Shown piece after piece: positions 1-11,000 of a stretch of DNA of 28,857 nucleotides; position 1 is the stretch's first letter; the number at the start of each line of letters is the position of its first letter. The stretch lies in contig JANBQC010000357.1 of NCBI GenBank assembly GCA_027576995.1, positions 1 to 28,857 of the forward strand. The letters run 5' to 3'. The notes under the pieces are model-generated. The model had not been told where the DNA came from. It was given only the letters and a program-made list of their open reading frames with translations, and searched no databases. This stretch comes from Dimargaris cristalligena. Its lineage: Eukaryota; Kickxellomycota; Dimargaritomycetes; Dimargaritales; Dimargaritaceae. The position numbers and the translations under genes are program-made.

Positions 1-80
1 TTAAAAGCTATTCTCACATATATTCGCCCATACACGTATTATGTAAAACCTTATACAGCTGGTTTGAATTTTACCCACAT
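1..80 (+). repeat. Dispersed repeat, partial copy 1
   Basis: This stretch aligns without gaps to 26986-27065, with 71 of 80 bases identical, and more weakly to 27801-27880. The similarity stops at the same right-hand boundary in all three copies, which suggests a real element end. The left part of this copy lies outside the window. Eight of the nine differences from copy 2 are transitions. Confidence 0.85.
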
Positions 81-641
81 ATATATATATATGGCATTAT
101 TGAAAGATATTAGTAAGCCCGTCGATGGGATGCCATACTTCGAAGATGGGAGGGGGGGGCACCGCACATCGTACGGGATGTCCCATGGGTAGATACCGGG
201 TATAGAATATATATTGGTTGTAAATGTATCCTCCGCGTGTATGGCATAATATATCAATCGCTTGTAATGTTTTGGAGCTCGACCGATAAAAATACTTCTT
301 GGGCCATGGTCGGAAATCGATGATTTCATTGTTATTCGTCAGTTGGGTCCAACATGATGCAAACAATCTAGGTCAAGTTCGGGTTGGGTTATATAATAGA
401 CCACCGATGGTATTCCCATTTATTTAAAGGGAGGGTCGTTCTAATGTAAGGGTTTCGGTGATTGCAAAAGCACCCCCCCCCAAATAATAATATAATAATA
501 GTAATAATATGCAAACCCCAAAATTGTAAGATAAAATAGATTGGTGATGATTTTATGATGGCGATGGCGGTTATATTGGTGCAGGGGGCCTATAATTAAA
601 ATTTCTCGGGTATTGCCAATATGTATATATCATTTAACCTA
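81..641. other. Intergenic, AT-rich, no gene seen
   Basis: Nothing coding is convincing here. The stretch holds a short (TA)n tract near 81-92, a G run near 151-158, a C run near 472-481 and ATAAT-type simple sequence near 483-510. The last part is the 3' flank of the minus-strand gene that ends at 642. The two overlapping minus-strand ORFs of about 90 codons have low-complexity, unrecognisable products. Confidence 0.6.
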
Positions 642-2345
642 TTATTTCCTCCGAAGAGGACACAAGCGAAGGGTGGGTTGGGATTGGTACAGATGATGGT
701 CCCGGATAAACTGGTCGATGGGTTGGGCAACTAGCCGTTGAATAGGGTCAGAGGGAGGAGGAGGAGGAGGAGAATCGAGATTGATGGTGTCGTTGTCGTC
801 GTCATGGTAGACGATAGGGCCGGCCTTTTCGCCCTCCCGTTGGAAATAGCGCCGCGCCTGAGTGGACGAGATCGTCATTAGGTGGCGTTCGGCTGGGTCC
901 GACAGAACCGGTAGAAGGTACACGTAGAGCCAATAGGGACGACTGGTCGGGAACCGATGGACCAGGGCCCGAAGTTGGTCATTAGCGAGCTGGGTCATGC
1001 GGCGTGCCTCTTTCTCTTTCTCTCCGTCTTCTTCATCATCATCGCCATGGTCGGCTTCTTCCCCCTGGAGCTCTGCCCCTGTCGTGCGGGAGGGTAGGGC
1101 CGGTTCCCGATCCGTTGGAGGTATGGGGTTTGGCGGGGGGCAGCGGGGGGCCACAATCAGTCGGCCGCCTCCTCCTCCTCCTTTTCCTGCTCCTTCTTCC
1201 GCCTTGAAGAAGGGGTCGTCGTTGGCATAGTTGATGGGACGGGGCCCCGATTCATTCCCACTCGGTGTCGGGGAGTTGGATTCGCCGAAAAAGAAGGCGT
1301 TCATATGGGCATAGTAGGCATCGTTCGCATAATTTCGTGGGGCTGAGGCTTGATGGGATGATGTTGGCAGGGGGGAGTCGGTTGGCACTGGGGATCCCGG
1401 ATAATACTTGGGGTCGAAGAAGCGCTCGAGGGTGTCCATACCCATGATGAAGTAAAACTGGGGCAGTGGTTCCGGGTTATCTTGCGATAGATGATCACGG
1501 CGGTCCCCCGAACTACTACTACTACTACTATTACTACTACTACTACCATTACCATTACCGCTGCGGTGCTGTTGGTTCGCTGAAGAGGTGCTCTGGGTAA
1601 AATAAGCGCGGAGGGCCCTGATTTTATCGACAAAACGGGCGCCGTTGGTGAGACCCACGCCAATTCGGTCAATGGTCAGCGGAGGAGGGTGGTTACAAGC
1701 GAAAGGGACCGCCGTTATCTCCGATCGAATTAGGTTCATCATTTCGAGTCGCTGGGCTAGGTTAGCCCCCACTAGTTTTTTATCCGCGTTGACGGACGAT
1801 AATAGCAGAAGAGCAGCGTCGAAGGCCCCCTCCTCCCTTTCTGAATAATGGTCGATGGACTGAGGATGTTCCGAGTAGATAGACGGGTGGAGTGAACCGG
1901 TTGTCGTAGTTTTTTCATCTTCTTCCGTGCCTGTTGACCGGCCACTCGAGGACTGGGGCACTATGTTGGCGGCCACCCAGTCCTGCAAAGTGCGAACGCG
2001 CGGCTTGTTAGACGGGGAGTTGGGGGTAGCCGAGGGCCTAAATAAGCGTAGGGTTTGGTCGAGCAGGCCCGCGTGCGCCAGGGTCGGTGGGTTGAACGAA
2101 GCGTCCAGTATAGCAATTCGTGACGGGCGGCGTAGTGATGGGGTGTTGCTGCGGTCAGCCCGGGAAGGTGGCAACGGAGTAGTGGTCGGCCAGCCCACCA
2201 CCGGAAGAAATTCGTAGGTGGATGCCAGTGACGAGGAGGGGGCACCCGCGGTGGTGGTCATTCCTGACGACTTCTTGAGGCAGTGGGTTACAAAGGCTTC
2301 CGCCGCCTGCTGAATGGCAGCTGAGGAGGGGTGTGGTTTCGACAT
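642..2345 (-). CDS. POF1: POF1-like nicotinamide-nucleotide adenylyltransferase family protein
   Basis: The gene is a single exon of 567 codons plus stop. It belongs to the nucleotidylyltransferase (NMNAT/POF1) family, which makes NAD from NMN and ATP. The nucleotide-binding signature SFNPPTLAHAGLL is at residues 83-95. The family block FIMGMDTLERFFDPKYYP is at 299-316, and the second ATP-site motif ISSTxxR is at 492-498. The C-terminal helix (QPIDQFIRDHHLY) fits the family. POF1 proteins are usually under 300 residues. This one is longer because of low-complexity inserts: a Ser tract at about 268-279 encoded by (ACT)n, a duplicated PRxNYAND-type segment near 338 and 372, a Gly run near 389-394, and an Asp/Glu-rich stretch near 434-445. 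I chose the ATG at 2345 because the family N-terminus starts about there. The frame stays open to an ATG at 2489 with a better -3 purine, so a longer form is possible. Confidence 0.8.
   Translation of the reverse strand: MSKPHPSSAAIQQAAEAFVTHCLKKSSGMTTTAGAPSSSLASTYEFLPVVGWPTTTPLPPSRADRSNTPSLRRPSRIAILDASFNPPTLAHAGLLDQTLRLFRPSATPNSPSNKPRVRTLQDWVAANIVPQSSSGRSTGTEEDEKTTTTGSLHPSIYSEHPQSIDHYSEREEGAFDAALLLLSSVNADKKLVGANLAQRLEMMNLIRSEITAVPFACNHPPPLTIDRIGVGLTNGARFVDKIRALRAYFTQSTSSANQQHRSGNGNGSSSSNSSSSSSSGDRRDHLSQDNPEPLPQFYFIMGMDTLERFFDPKYYPGSPVPTDSPLPTSSHQASAPRNYANDAYYAHMNAFFFGESNSPTPSGNESGPRPINYANDDPFFKAEEGAGKGGGGGGRLIVAPRCPPPNPIPPTDREPALPSRTTGAELQGEEADHGDDDEEDGEKEKEARRMTQLANDQLRALVHRFPTSRPYWLYVYLLPVLSDPAERHLMTISSTQARRYFQREGEKAGPIVYHDDDNDTINLDSPPPPPPSDPIQRLVAQPIDQFIRDHHLYQSQPTLRLCPLRRK
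1512..1546. repeat. (ACT)n microsatellite coding for poly-Ser
   Basis: A trinucleotide tract interrupted once by ATT lies inside the POF1-like gene. On the minus strand it reads as AGT codons, giving a Ser run with one Asn. The tract is in frame and likely length-variable. Confidence 0.9.
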
Positions 2346-2744
2346 GGGAAGTAAAGTGGTGTAATGAGTGGAATGGGCAAGGTCTTGGAGACAACAACGA
2401 ATGCCAATGTGCCAGTCCTGGACAAAGCGGGAGTATTTTGAATACAGTGGGAGGCTGCACCAGCGAATTAGTAGGTCAGCCCCTATCATGTCCTTCCATA
2501 GTGGTGGCAGTTCAATCAATTTCAGACTTAACCAGCACCTCAATAAGCGATAGGCAGTTCTATTAAAGATGTGCAGGGTTTATTTTAGGCTAGTAGGAGG
2601 ATAAGAAGTCGACCGATAGAGTAAAATGATGGCGATAATTGGGGTATACAGAAATCCGGAATGGTACTCCAGTCGATCCCGGTATTTCATCAACAATCGG
2701 AACATTGCGATAATAATATCCTCTCCCCTTGCCTTAGTGGCGCT
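2346..2744. promoter_or_regulatory. Intergenic between two minus-strand genes
   Basis: About 400 bp separate the MsrA stop from the chosen POF1-like start. The stretch must hold the MsrA 3' end and the POF1-like promoter. I see no clear TATA box. The part up to 2489 could instead be coding if the upstream ATG of the POF1-like frame is used. Confidence 0.4.
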
Positions 2745-3903
2745 TTAGCCGTAACAGCGAATGGGGTCAGAGCACCCCTTGCGAGCGCTTTGGCCGCGTT
2801 TCTCCAGGTACGCCTGGTGGGTTTCTTCGGCCGGGTAGAACTTGCCAGCGGGGACAATTTCGGTCACAACGGGTTTGCCGATGTCGGCCTGGTGTTCTTG
2901 CTTGCTGGCTTCGGCTAGCTGCTTTTGTTCATCGGAGTGATAAAAGATGGCCGAACGGTACTGGGTACCAATATCGCCACCCTAATGGGTTGAGGAGAAG
3001 GGGGAGAGGGTGGTGTTTCATAGAAGTGCAATCCAATAGTGGCATCCGATAGTATGTGTTAGTAGGATAGTTGGCTTCATTCTAGAGCTGAGGGTACGTA
3101 TTTTCGATTATTAGGGCCGCCAGAGTGAAACCCACCATTCCCCTGCGGGATTTATTACGTCACTATTAGGCGGGTTGCTTAGAGCACCTAAGGGATACGG
3201 AAAACAGGTACCAAGTGGGGCGGTGTTCCATAGCGATGGCCGGGACTTACCTGGCGGTTGAGGGTGGTGGCGTCGTGCTTATCCCAGAAGGCCTGAAGAA
3301 GTCGGTTGTAGCTCACCACCGACGGATCGTAGTCGAACTGAACGGCTTCGGCGTGGCCGGTTTGGCCCGTACTATAAATAGCACATGGCGGAATAGCACC
3401 GTCAAAGGCGGCCATAATGAGTTAGTGTCTCGTTTAATACATTGGTCAGTAACGATGGGGCTGTAATCCCTTGGTTGTATTAGCCAGGGGCAAGGGCGGC
3501 TGCGAACACCTCGTTTGTCCACCGTTTGTCACGGGATACCACTCGTCTGGAGTATATTTACAATGAACGGCTGTACTTACCACACCTGGGCGTAGCTGGG
3601 GTTGGCCACTTGGCCGCCGGTGTAGCCGACCTGAATGTGGTCCACCCCTGGTATGCGCTTGAAAGCCAATTCAACGCTCCAGAAGCAGCCAGCGGCAAAA
3701 GTAGCTAAGGGACGGTCTTGGGAGGACGCCATGGGGAGGATAGCAGAACCGGAGAATAGCCGGGAGGTGGTAGGCGTTGATAGAGTACGGGGGAAGGGGG
3801 TAGCGGGACTCTGGAGAACAACTGGCCGAATGGTACTGGGTTGCAGAGAGGAGGGAATGCGGACAAGTCTTGAGGGGCTTAAACAAGGGAGCCGTGGCAA
3901 CAT
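2745..3903 (-). CDS. MXR1: Peptide methionine-S-sulfoxide reductase MsrA
   Basis: MsrA reduces methionine-S-sulfoxide in proteins, using thioredoxin. I assembled three exons: 3581-3903, 3251-3371 and 2745-2981. The introns are 209 and 269 bp with GTAAGT donors, the phases fit, and the total is 681 nt for 226 residues. The catalytic motif GCFW is in exon 1 (residues 71-74). The exon 1/2 junction recreates the family block VCxGxTGHAEAV. Exon 3 carries GTQYRSAIF, then the conserved [20 protein letters not shown], and ends in a Cys-containing tail ([11 protein letters not shown]). The first 57 residues are rich in Arg, Ser and Pro with no acidic residues, like a mitochondrial presequence. A second ATG at 3732 (MASSQDRP...) would give the cytosolic form, so alternative starts may serve two compartments. 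The POF1-like gene follows on the same strand. Confidence 0.93.
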
Positions 3904-4886
3904 GGGTTAGAGCGGGGTTGGTAAGAGAAGTAGGCGGCCTTTAGCGAAGAAGAGCGGGTTAGGTGGTAGTTATATAACTCTAGAAGGGAAAAGAGTACTG
4001 GGTGTGAGGGAAGAGACCTCACGCCTAAAGACAGTGTAAGGTTTGGGTCACCACAGCCAAGTCTGGCTATCGTTTCAGTATTGGTGTGGTATCTGACCAA
4101 TCCGCTTGATTCGCTATGTAATTCCTGGCCCTGTGAAATATGACTGCGGGGGCCCTAGTGGATAATATACCTTTACTTCGAAGCCTTAAGAAGGGCCTTG
4201 TGTGACTCCGTTTGCTCGTTTGATTAGTGCCGACCCTGCTGGCCTATTGCTAGCATTTCTTCTCGAAGACTGGGCGGGTGAACCCCCCCCCCCTGTTCAA
4301 AGCACTCTTCGGTTTCCACCAAAGAATGCTAAACAGTAACGAGCTATTGCTAGGCCTAATACACATCATTTATAGTCCCTTTTTCTTTGCATCTCCCTGA
4401 ACTAAAGGGACTGCCATACTGTATGTTAGCAAGGCCCCAGTCGTCGGTAAGCGGATCTAAATCCGAAATGCAGCCTCAAGATACGCTTGTACATGTCTGC
4501 GACATCTTCACTGGTCCCATCCCTCATACCTACTCGATTTTACGCAAGAGGATGCTATTATTTTGCTCGGGAAATCCTACCCAATTATAATGTTGGTTAT
4601 CGGATCCGATGATTGAGTAAAAGCCAACCACTCCCGTGGTTCCTCAAGGCCCAGCAAATCCAACCAAAAATAAATTCAACCGTCGAAAAACTACAATGCG
4701 CAGAACACACCATGACCACCACAGGTTGCGGAATCCCACCTACATCTATACTTGCTCGATTACTTGTTTTTTCTACTCTGACCAATTCTCTTGCTAAGCG
4801 TTATTGTGTGGTTTAGCAATACTTCGATTGAAAGCCCCGAGTGGTTCGACCCGATCCCTCATTTACTCTGACCCTACTCGGCCACC
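3904..4886. promoter_or_regulatory. Divergent intergenic region between MsrA and RSM22
   Basis: Roughly 980 bp separate two outward-facing genes, so both promoters should lie here. There is a C run at about 4286-4294. Short ORFs on both strands (for example 4387-4590 and 4597-4785) show no recognisable product. No tRNA or other RNA gene could be folded by eye. Confidence 0.5.
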
Positions 4887-7561
4887 ATGTCGCTGCTCCG
4901 AGCTGTTCGGCCACTTCCGCATTCCTACCGAGGTTCGCTGTTGCGACTCGGAGGGGGCCTCCGGTCCGGGTTTGAAAACTCCACCAGGTAAATATTGGCC
5001 ATCGGTGTAATTACAATAAAGAGGGGTCTATTCTCTATGTTCCTCTATCTCCCGCCTTCGATTTAATAAGGGAGGGAGGGAGGGAGGGGGTGCCCAGTTA
5101 GTGGCCCCATATACCAAATAACCTATTCAATTCCCCTATATGCGTAAAGTATCACACCAATTCAAGTCTTGTCCTTTTTATCCCGCATTCTATCCGATAT
5201 ACTTATATATATTCATCTCTAGAGCCTTCCATGTCTCGGCTACAGTCCTCGCCCGCGCCAAGCGCGTAAGATCGACCCCAACTTCTCCCCAAACTGCCCG
5301 CCCTCCCCCTACGGAAGAAGAAATGGCCGCTAAGGAGAAGGAAATCAACGAGCTCAAACTCCGGAAATTGCGCCCACCCCCGGTTGAGCGGGCAACGGGT
5401 ACCCTGGGTTCAGCCGACGAGTGGAATGCGGCGGTCCAACAATACGGTACCCAAACTTTGCGTAAGCGCCTCGTCCTACCCGCCGGAAATATAGTCGCTG
5501 AAGTTTCGGCGGCCACCCTCACCGAGACCTCCTCCTCGGGCGTAGTAGCAGATGCCGGCAAAAAGCCCCGCCGGAGCCCCTTGATCCGGTTTGGCCGCAA
5601 ATACCAAGCCCTGGGCATCCTGCCCCTCTGGCTGCGGACCAGCGTCACGAATCGCTTGGCTACTTTGGCGGCCGACTCCCACCAACTCCGGCACGACGCC
5701 CTGCGCATTTTAGATGCGCAACGGTCCACGGCGGGTGGGGGAGCCCCGCTGCCGTCCCTTTTAACCGTTATTGGAAAAAATAGTAAACAGCCCACACCGA
5801 ATCAGCGCAACAAGGCGAAAATGCGGGAGAAGGAGCGGCTGGCTGACCTGGAGGCGGATGAATGGGCGGACGATTTGGATGCTGAAGGTGGCAGTACCAA
5901 GTCGGCCAAAGGTAAAGTGGCGGCCATGGCTAAATCAGCGGCTAAGACGGCATTCGCCCCGCCGGAGATGCTCCAACCCCATATCCTCGCCTACGGCGAC
6001 CGGGAAACGAACGCCTATTTGGCCGTCCGTTTTGTACCGACGTTTGGAGTGCTGGCCAACCTTTTTACCGAACTACGAACCCGCCTGCCCCAGTTTGAAC
6101 CCCGCACGATGTTAGATTTTGGTACGGGCCCTGGTACGGCTTTCTGGGCCGCCCACCATGCGTGGGGGGCGAGTCCCGCCTCGGCTTCCCAGTCGAAACC
6201 GTCGACCAGCAAGGGCGTTCAAGAGGGTCTAGGTATCGACATCTCGGAAAGTATGTTGCAGGCAGCTGAGGGTATCTACGCGGACCACTCGAATCCGGAA
6301 TCGGAAATGGCCCACGAAGCCTCACCGATCCCCCGGTTGGAATTCCAGCGCTACCTGACTTACGGGGAACAGGGCCGCACCTACGATATGGTCGTCAGTG
6401 CCTTTACTCTGTCCGAACTGCCATCGGACGTTATTCGACAGAACACCCTCGAGACCTTGTGGGCCAAGACTAACGATATTCTGGTAAGTCCCTATGATCT
6501 GTATGATCTATGTATTTATACCTCCTATTCCATTCCTTACCCTTGATGTTTCGAGATCTTTGTTAACAGGAAATTAAAGCAATGGTCATGGTAGTATAAT
6601 TACTGGACATCACCCAATTGTGGAATCCCTTCACTAACCTCGCCTTTGATTATTAACGCCCCTGAATCCATCACACCCTAATCCGGGTTTTCAGGTTCTT
6701 GTTGACCGCGGAACGACAGCCGGCTTCAAAATGATGCACGAAGCTCGCGAACACTTTATCAAATTGGCCCAAAAGGAAGCCGGTTCGTCTGTGGCCGGCT
6801 GCCATATCGTGGCGCCCTGCCCTCACGAGCGGGCCTGTCCCTTGATCGGAACCACCAGCTGGTGCCATTTCTCGCAACAGATTCAGCGCCCCCGGTTCAT
6901 GATGAACGTGAAAAAGGGTAAAGATAACACCGAAGATGTGCAATACACCTACCTGATCCTGCGCCGTGGTCCTCGCCCCTCAGCAACACCATCATCACCA
7001 TCATCAACAGCCTCTACCTCCACTGTCCCGGTGGATAGTCCCACGAGTGCCAAACAGGCGAGACAGGCCCAAGCGGTGACCCACAATCAGCAACGGCTCA
7101 CTCTTCCGGACACGGAGTTTGAATCCTCCGCCTACGAATGGTCGCGCATGGTGTTTCCGCCGCTTAAACGGGGTGGCCACATCATTACCGACAGCTGTAC
7201 CGAACAGGGCCAAATCATCCGGCGGACGTTTACGAAAAACGACGGCCGAGGCGATGTTTGGAAGGACGTGCGTAAGATTATGTGGGGCGATTTATTGCCG
7301 TACGAAGCTAAACACCGTATGCAGCGGGTCATTCCCATGGAAGACGAAGCAGCGGAGGCGGTGGGTAATCAGAATGCCGGAGGTAGTCCTAACCACCCCA
7401 AAAAGTCTACAATGCCAACGGCCGCGACCATGGCCACGACCACGAAGGCAGGGGACGGACCAGCGGCTAAGCGGGAAGCACGGCAGAAGGAAAAGAAGCG
7501 GGCTAGGGCCAATATAGGCCAGAAAAAGAAAAATAACGACAACGATGACGACCTCGATTAG
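4887..7561 (+). CDS. RSM22: RSM22/METTL17, mitochondrial small-ribosomal-subunit assembly protein
   Basis: RSM22 is a methyltransferase-fold protein needed for assembly of the mitochondrial small ribosomal subunit. I assembled three exons: 4887-4987, 5223-6483 and 6695-7561 (introns 235 and 211 bp), 2229 nt for 742 residues. Exon 1 begins in a strong Kozak context (GCCACCATG) and encodes an Arg-rich, acid-poor presequence. The phase-2 junction forms Arg34 and runs into RAFHVSATVLARAKR. The SAM-pocket motif LDFGTGPGTAFWAA is near residues 331-343. Four cysteines at 490, 496, 502 and 511 (C-x5-C-x5-C-x8-C, including CPHERACPL and WCHFSQ) match the region that binds an Fe-S cluster in METTL17. 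The exon 2/3 junction falls inside the conserved ILVLVDRGTTAGF block. The C-terminus is Lys/Arg- then Asp-rich. An ATG at 5140 inside intron 1 also reads in frame but gives a poorer N-terminus. Confidence 0.92.
5070..5090 (+). other. GGGA repeat, potential G-quadruplex in RSM22 intron 1
   Basis: Five consecutive G-runs (GGGA x4 then GGGGG) lie on the sense strand inside the proposed first intron of RSM22. The motif fits the standard G3 quadruplex rule with one-base loops, in DNA and in the pre-mRNA. Confidence 0.8.
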
Positions 7562-8075
7562 GATTTATACCCCCCCTGTTCACTAAAAATATTTGATATA
7601 ATAAAAAAATGGCTTAGGGTACGTGGTCCCGCTCGATTTTTCGGGTATGCGTTATGGATTACCATTCCTGGTATTTTTGATGATTTTGAAAATTCATTTA
7701 GCTGGGGCCTCCGGATATCTCTGTTTGATACAACTGCATAATTTGACCGAAACTATTTTATTGAATTACATGGGTGGTGTTTTTCAGTAGAATATAAGAT
7801 AAAAATAAAATGGGCCTTATAAAAAAGTGTAGCCGGAAAGTGCGATTTGTGGAAGCTTGGATAGTAATTCAAAATAGGATAAAACCCTTGACTAAACGAA
7901 TATGCAACAATAAAGAGGGATATACTAACAACATACAAAAAAAGATAATTCGTTGTAAACGTGGTGAATCATAATATGAAAACCTTAACGCGGAAGAGCA
8001 AACACAACAAGCTGGGAAGGGAGGGAGAGAGGGAGGAGGGGTGCGTGTAAAAAAACGCAACTCCTACGCGAAGAG
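7562..8075. other. Convergent intergenic region, 3' flanks of RSM22 and the JmjC gene
   Basis: About 510 bp lie between two genes that point at each other. The stretch is AT-rich, with AATAAA-like sequence near 7600 (sense for RSM22) and many T/A runs. I see no gene. The minus-strand ORFs of about 60 codons here are hydrophobic low-complexity products and are not convincing. Confidence 0.6.
8014..8041 (+). other. G-rich tract, potential G-quadruplex just downstream of the JmjC stop
   Basis: At least four G3 runs separated by short A/G loops begin 35 bp beyond the JmjC stop codon. On the mRNA sense strand of that gene the tract is C/T-rich. Confidence 0.7.
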
Positions 8076-11000
8076 TTAAGCCATCGTCTTTTCATTCATT
8101 GGCGCGGTATCCGGAAGGGAATCTAGTGTCGTCGGAGTCGATATCACGGTACTCGATTTCATAATGACATCGGTACCACTAACGCTGACATTAACATCGA
8201 CATGGTCATTACTACCATTGTTGACATTGACATTGGTATTATCGTTGTCATTGTCCATATCGTTAGCATTCGCTACTGTCATGGTCACTGCCCCTTCCGG
8301 TTCCTTCTCCGGTTCCACTAATGCCGGAGCCGGTACTCCGAAAATCCCGAGTGAGTCTCGCTCGAAATCCGCCCGTAGGAAAGCCAACTCGGGCGTTTCG
8401 CACATGAACCGGTAATTTTCGAATAATTCGTGGTATTCGGTGTAGGGTTTGTCCTTGGCCCGCTCGAAGAGCCATTGTTTGGTAATAATTAAATTGCCGA
8501 GGGTCGATTTCATATTTTTGGACCGGATGTAACGCACGAACCGGGTAAGATGGTCGTCGTTGATGGCGCTCGTAGCACCAGTACCAGTAGCAATACTCGT
8601 GGTGGTGGTAGTGTTGGTTGGAGAGGAAGCTATGGTAGCGACCACCGTGGAAGCAGGTGCTGTGGATGTGGGGGTGCCCGGTAGGTTGGAATCCATACCC
8701 TCCGTGTGAGGAGGAGGGGATAGTTCCATCGGAACAGTGTAGGGAGGTGGGGTAACCAGTATAACGACCGGAGGAGGGTCGGCCTGGTCAGGGGGGTGGT
8801 TACTAGCTGTTTCCAATTGTGAATCTGGCTCGGAAGTCGGTTGTTGCTGGGGTATATCAACCAGTATATTTTGATACACGAGGTTGGGTGAGATGTTTTC
8901 ATAGCCACTGTCGTTAGCTAGGCAGCCCACCGGATCGTCAAACTGTGGCTGTATTTTATCGGTGGCTACATCCGAGGGGACAGAAGTGGATGTTTCGGCG
9001 AGCAGGGAAAGGTCTTCGGTGATTAAGACTATTGCTTGGGGTAGAGACGATGGTAGGCGTTGTTCCGGCTGCTGTTGTTGCACCTGCTCGTCCGGTTGTT
9101 CCTGTTTTGGCCGCTTGATCCTTCTAGAGGGTGTCGTTCGGGGCGGTGGGGGTGCCGCCATCAGCGATCCATCTACATAATTATCTTCGGTAGTATGCTG
9201 GCGTTTCACTGAGCCAGGCGTTGCCACATTCGGCCGACCCCGTCGTTTGACTTGGAAATTGCCCTCGATGAGTTTACCCAATTTAGCCAGATGGAACTTA
9301 AATAAGCCGGAAAAGTTCGGGGCCTTTGGGTCGCCGGGCGGGGAAGTGTCCGTGGTTGGCGAGCTAGTCGACGCGGCCCCCCCCACCGGTGTATACTCCT
9401 GGTCGTCGGGGCAGTACCGGCCGACCACCCCGGCTCGCCTTCCTTCGCATTCTGCATGCATTTCATTGAACAGTTCGTGGTAAGCGGGCAAGGTGGTCAG
9501 GATGAGGTAGCTCTTGGTGGGATCCGTAGGGGGACGTTTCCACGCGAGTGCCGGGTCGTATTTAGCCGATAGGGGGAACATTTGGGTCAGTCGCGCGGTG
9601 AGTCGATCGAACAGGTTGCCGCGATTATAAGGGTGGTGCTCGAAAAAAGTGTAGGTGGCGTGCTGGGCTAACCAGGAATTGACCAAGAAGCCGCGGTTTT
9701 GGACGGCGGTGGCTATGGTCGAGGCCGGGATAGATACATACTGGGGCGAGGCCCCGGATGATACGCCAGACGCGGTTCGCCGGGGCGTGCTGCCAAAGGT
9801 AGTGTCCACCGCTAGACTGGAGCGACCCGCTGGGGCCGGTCGACTACTACTACTACTGCTACTACTACTACTACTACTACTACTACTTGCAGCGGCCGGG
9901 GTGGCCCGTGCCCGAGCACCCCGGTGCGATTTAGTGGTACCGTGTTTCGCCAACGACACGCCGTTGGTTAAGATGTATTCCTCGGGTAGCGGGAGTGGTG
10001 TGAAATTGGGGGAGGGTTTAGTCCGTTGCATAAAGTCCTGCAAACACGCACTGCACGGTGGGATGAATTTGGGATGTTTCGGGCAGTTCGACGGGGAGGT
10101 GGTGGTAATCCGGGTGGTCGATGCTAAATTCACGAGGGACTCCATATCCCCATCGGAAAGCTCGGGGGTTTTGGGACTCGTACAGGACCAGCCATTCAGG
10201 GCCGGGGCTACATTGGTGTTACCGTAGGCTAGGCGTAGGGAGAGGGTGTTAAAGTGGTCGACCGCGTATAAGCCGAACTGGCAGATAAAACACACGGGCT
10301 GCCAGTCGGTAGTCACGTATTCCGGGTTCGACACGAACAAATCGGCCAGGGGCTCATTGGGCAAGTCCGGGCCCGCGGGGAGGGCCGTGTCCGGATCGGG
10401 GTCTATATACCCGTCCGGGTCGGTAGGTAAACCCTGGGCCCGTTTAGCCTCCCGCCGCTCCTTTTCGGTTTGACGGACCGCGGCTACCGTGGCATCGGGG
10501 TCCACGTAGAGGTAGGTCAACAGGCGGTTAGGCTGGGTAAGTTCCAGTGGCCAGCGAACGGTACAGCACGCACAGGTAGTGGTCAGTGCATTCTGGCGCT
10601 GCAGGACCAGTTGAAACGCCACCGTCATGGGGGTTTTCCGGGTACGGGCCAGGACGGCAGTGTCGGGATCGAATTTCGGGTAATGGTCCAGGGTTAGGGC
10701 GGGGACCGTCACTAGCCCCGGGGGGAGGGCCTGTAGGGCTAAGTTGGTGAACTGGCCCAGGGCATTATAGCTACCGATGGCTTCGTTAATGAGCCGCAGG
10801 ACTTCGCTCATGGATCTCAGACAGGTGGCCTCCATTCCGCCGGGGTGTCGACAGGAGCGACCCTGGGCGTAGCAGCGGGCGCAGAGGTCGTAGCCCTCGG
10901 CCTCCTCTAAGTCGTCGTTACTTTCGGTGTCGGATTGCAGTTCGGCCAGCACCCGGGAAAGGTCTGCGCAGGGAGGGGAACCCCGTCGGGCACCGTAATC

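Noticed and set aside
4838..4856. tRNA B-box-like GGTTCGACCC
   Set aside because: The flanking bases do not form a T-arm, acceptor stem or anticodon arm; the match is chance.
5140..5222. RSM22 start at the ATG at 5140
   Set aside because: It reads in frame, but the N-terminus is hydrophobic and unlike a presequence. The spliced upstream exon gives a better Kozak context and a phase-matched, typical leader.
5190..5795. 201-codon minus-strand ORF inside RSM22
   Set aside because: It is an antisense shadow of a GC-rich coding exon; its product is Arg/Ser-rich with no family features.
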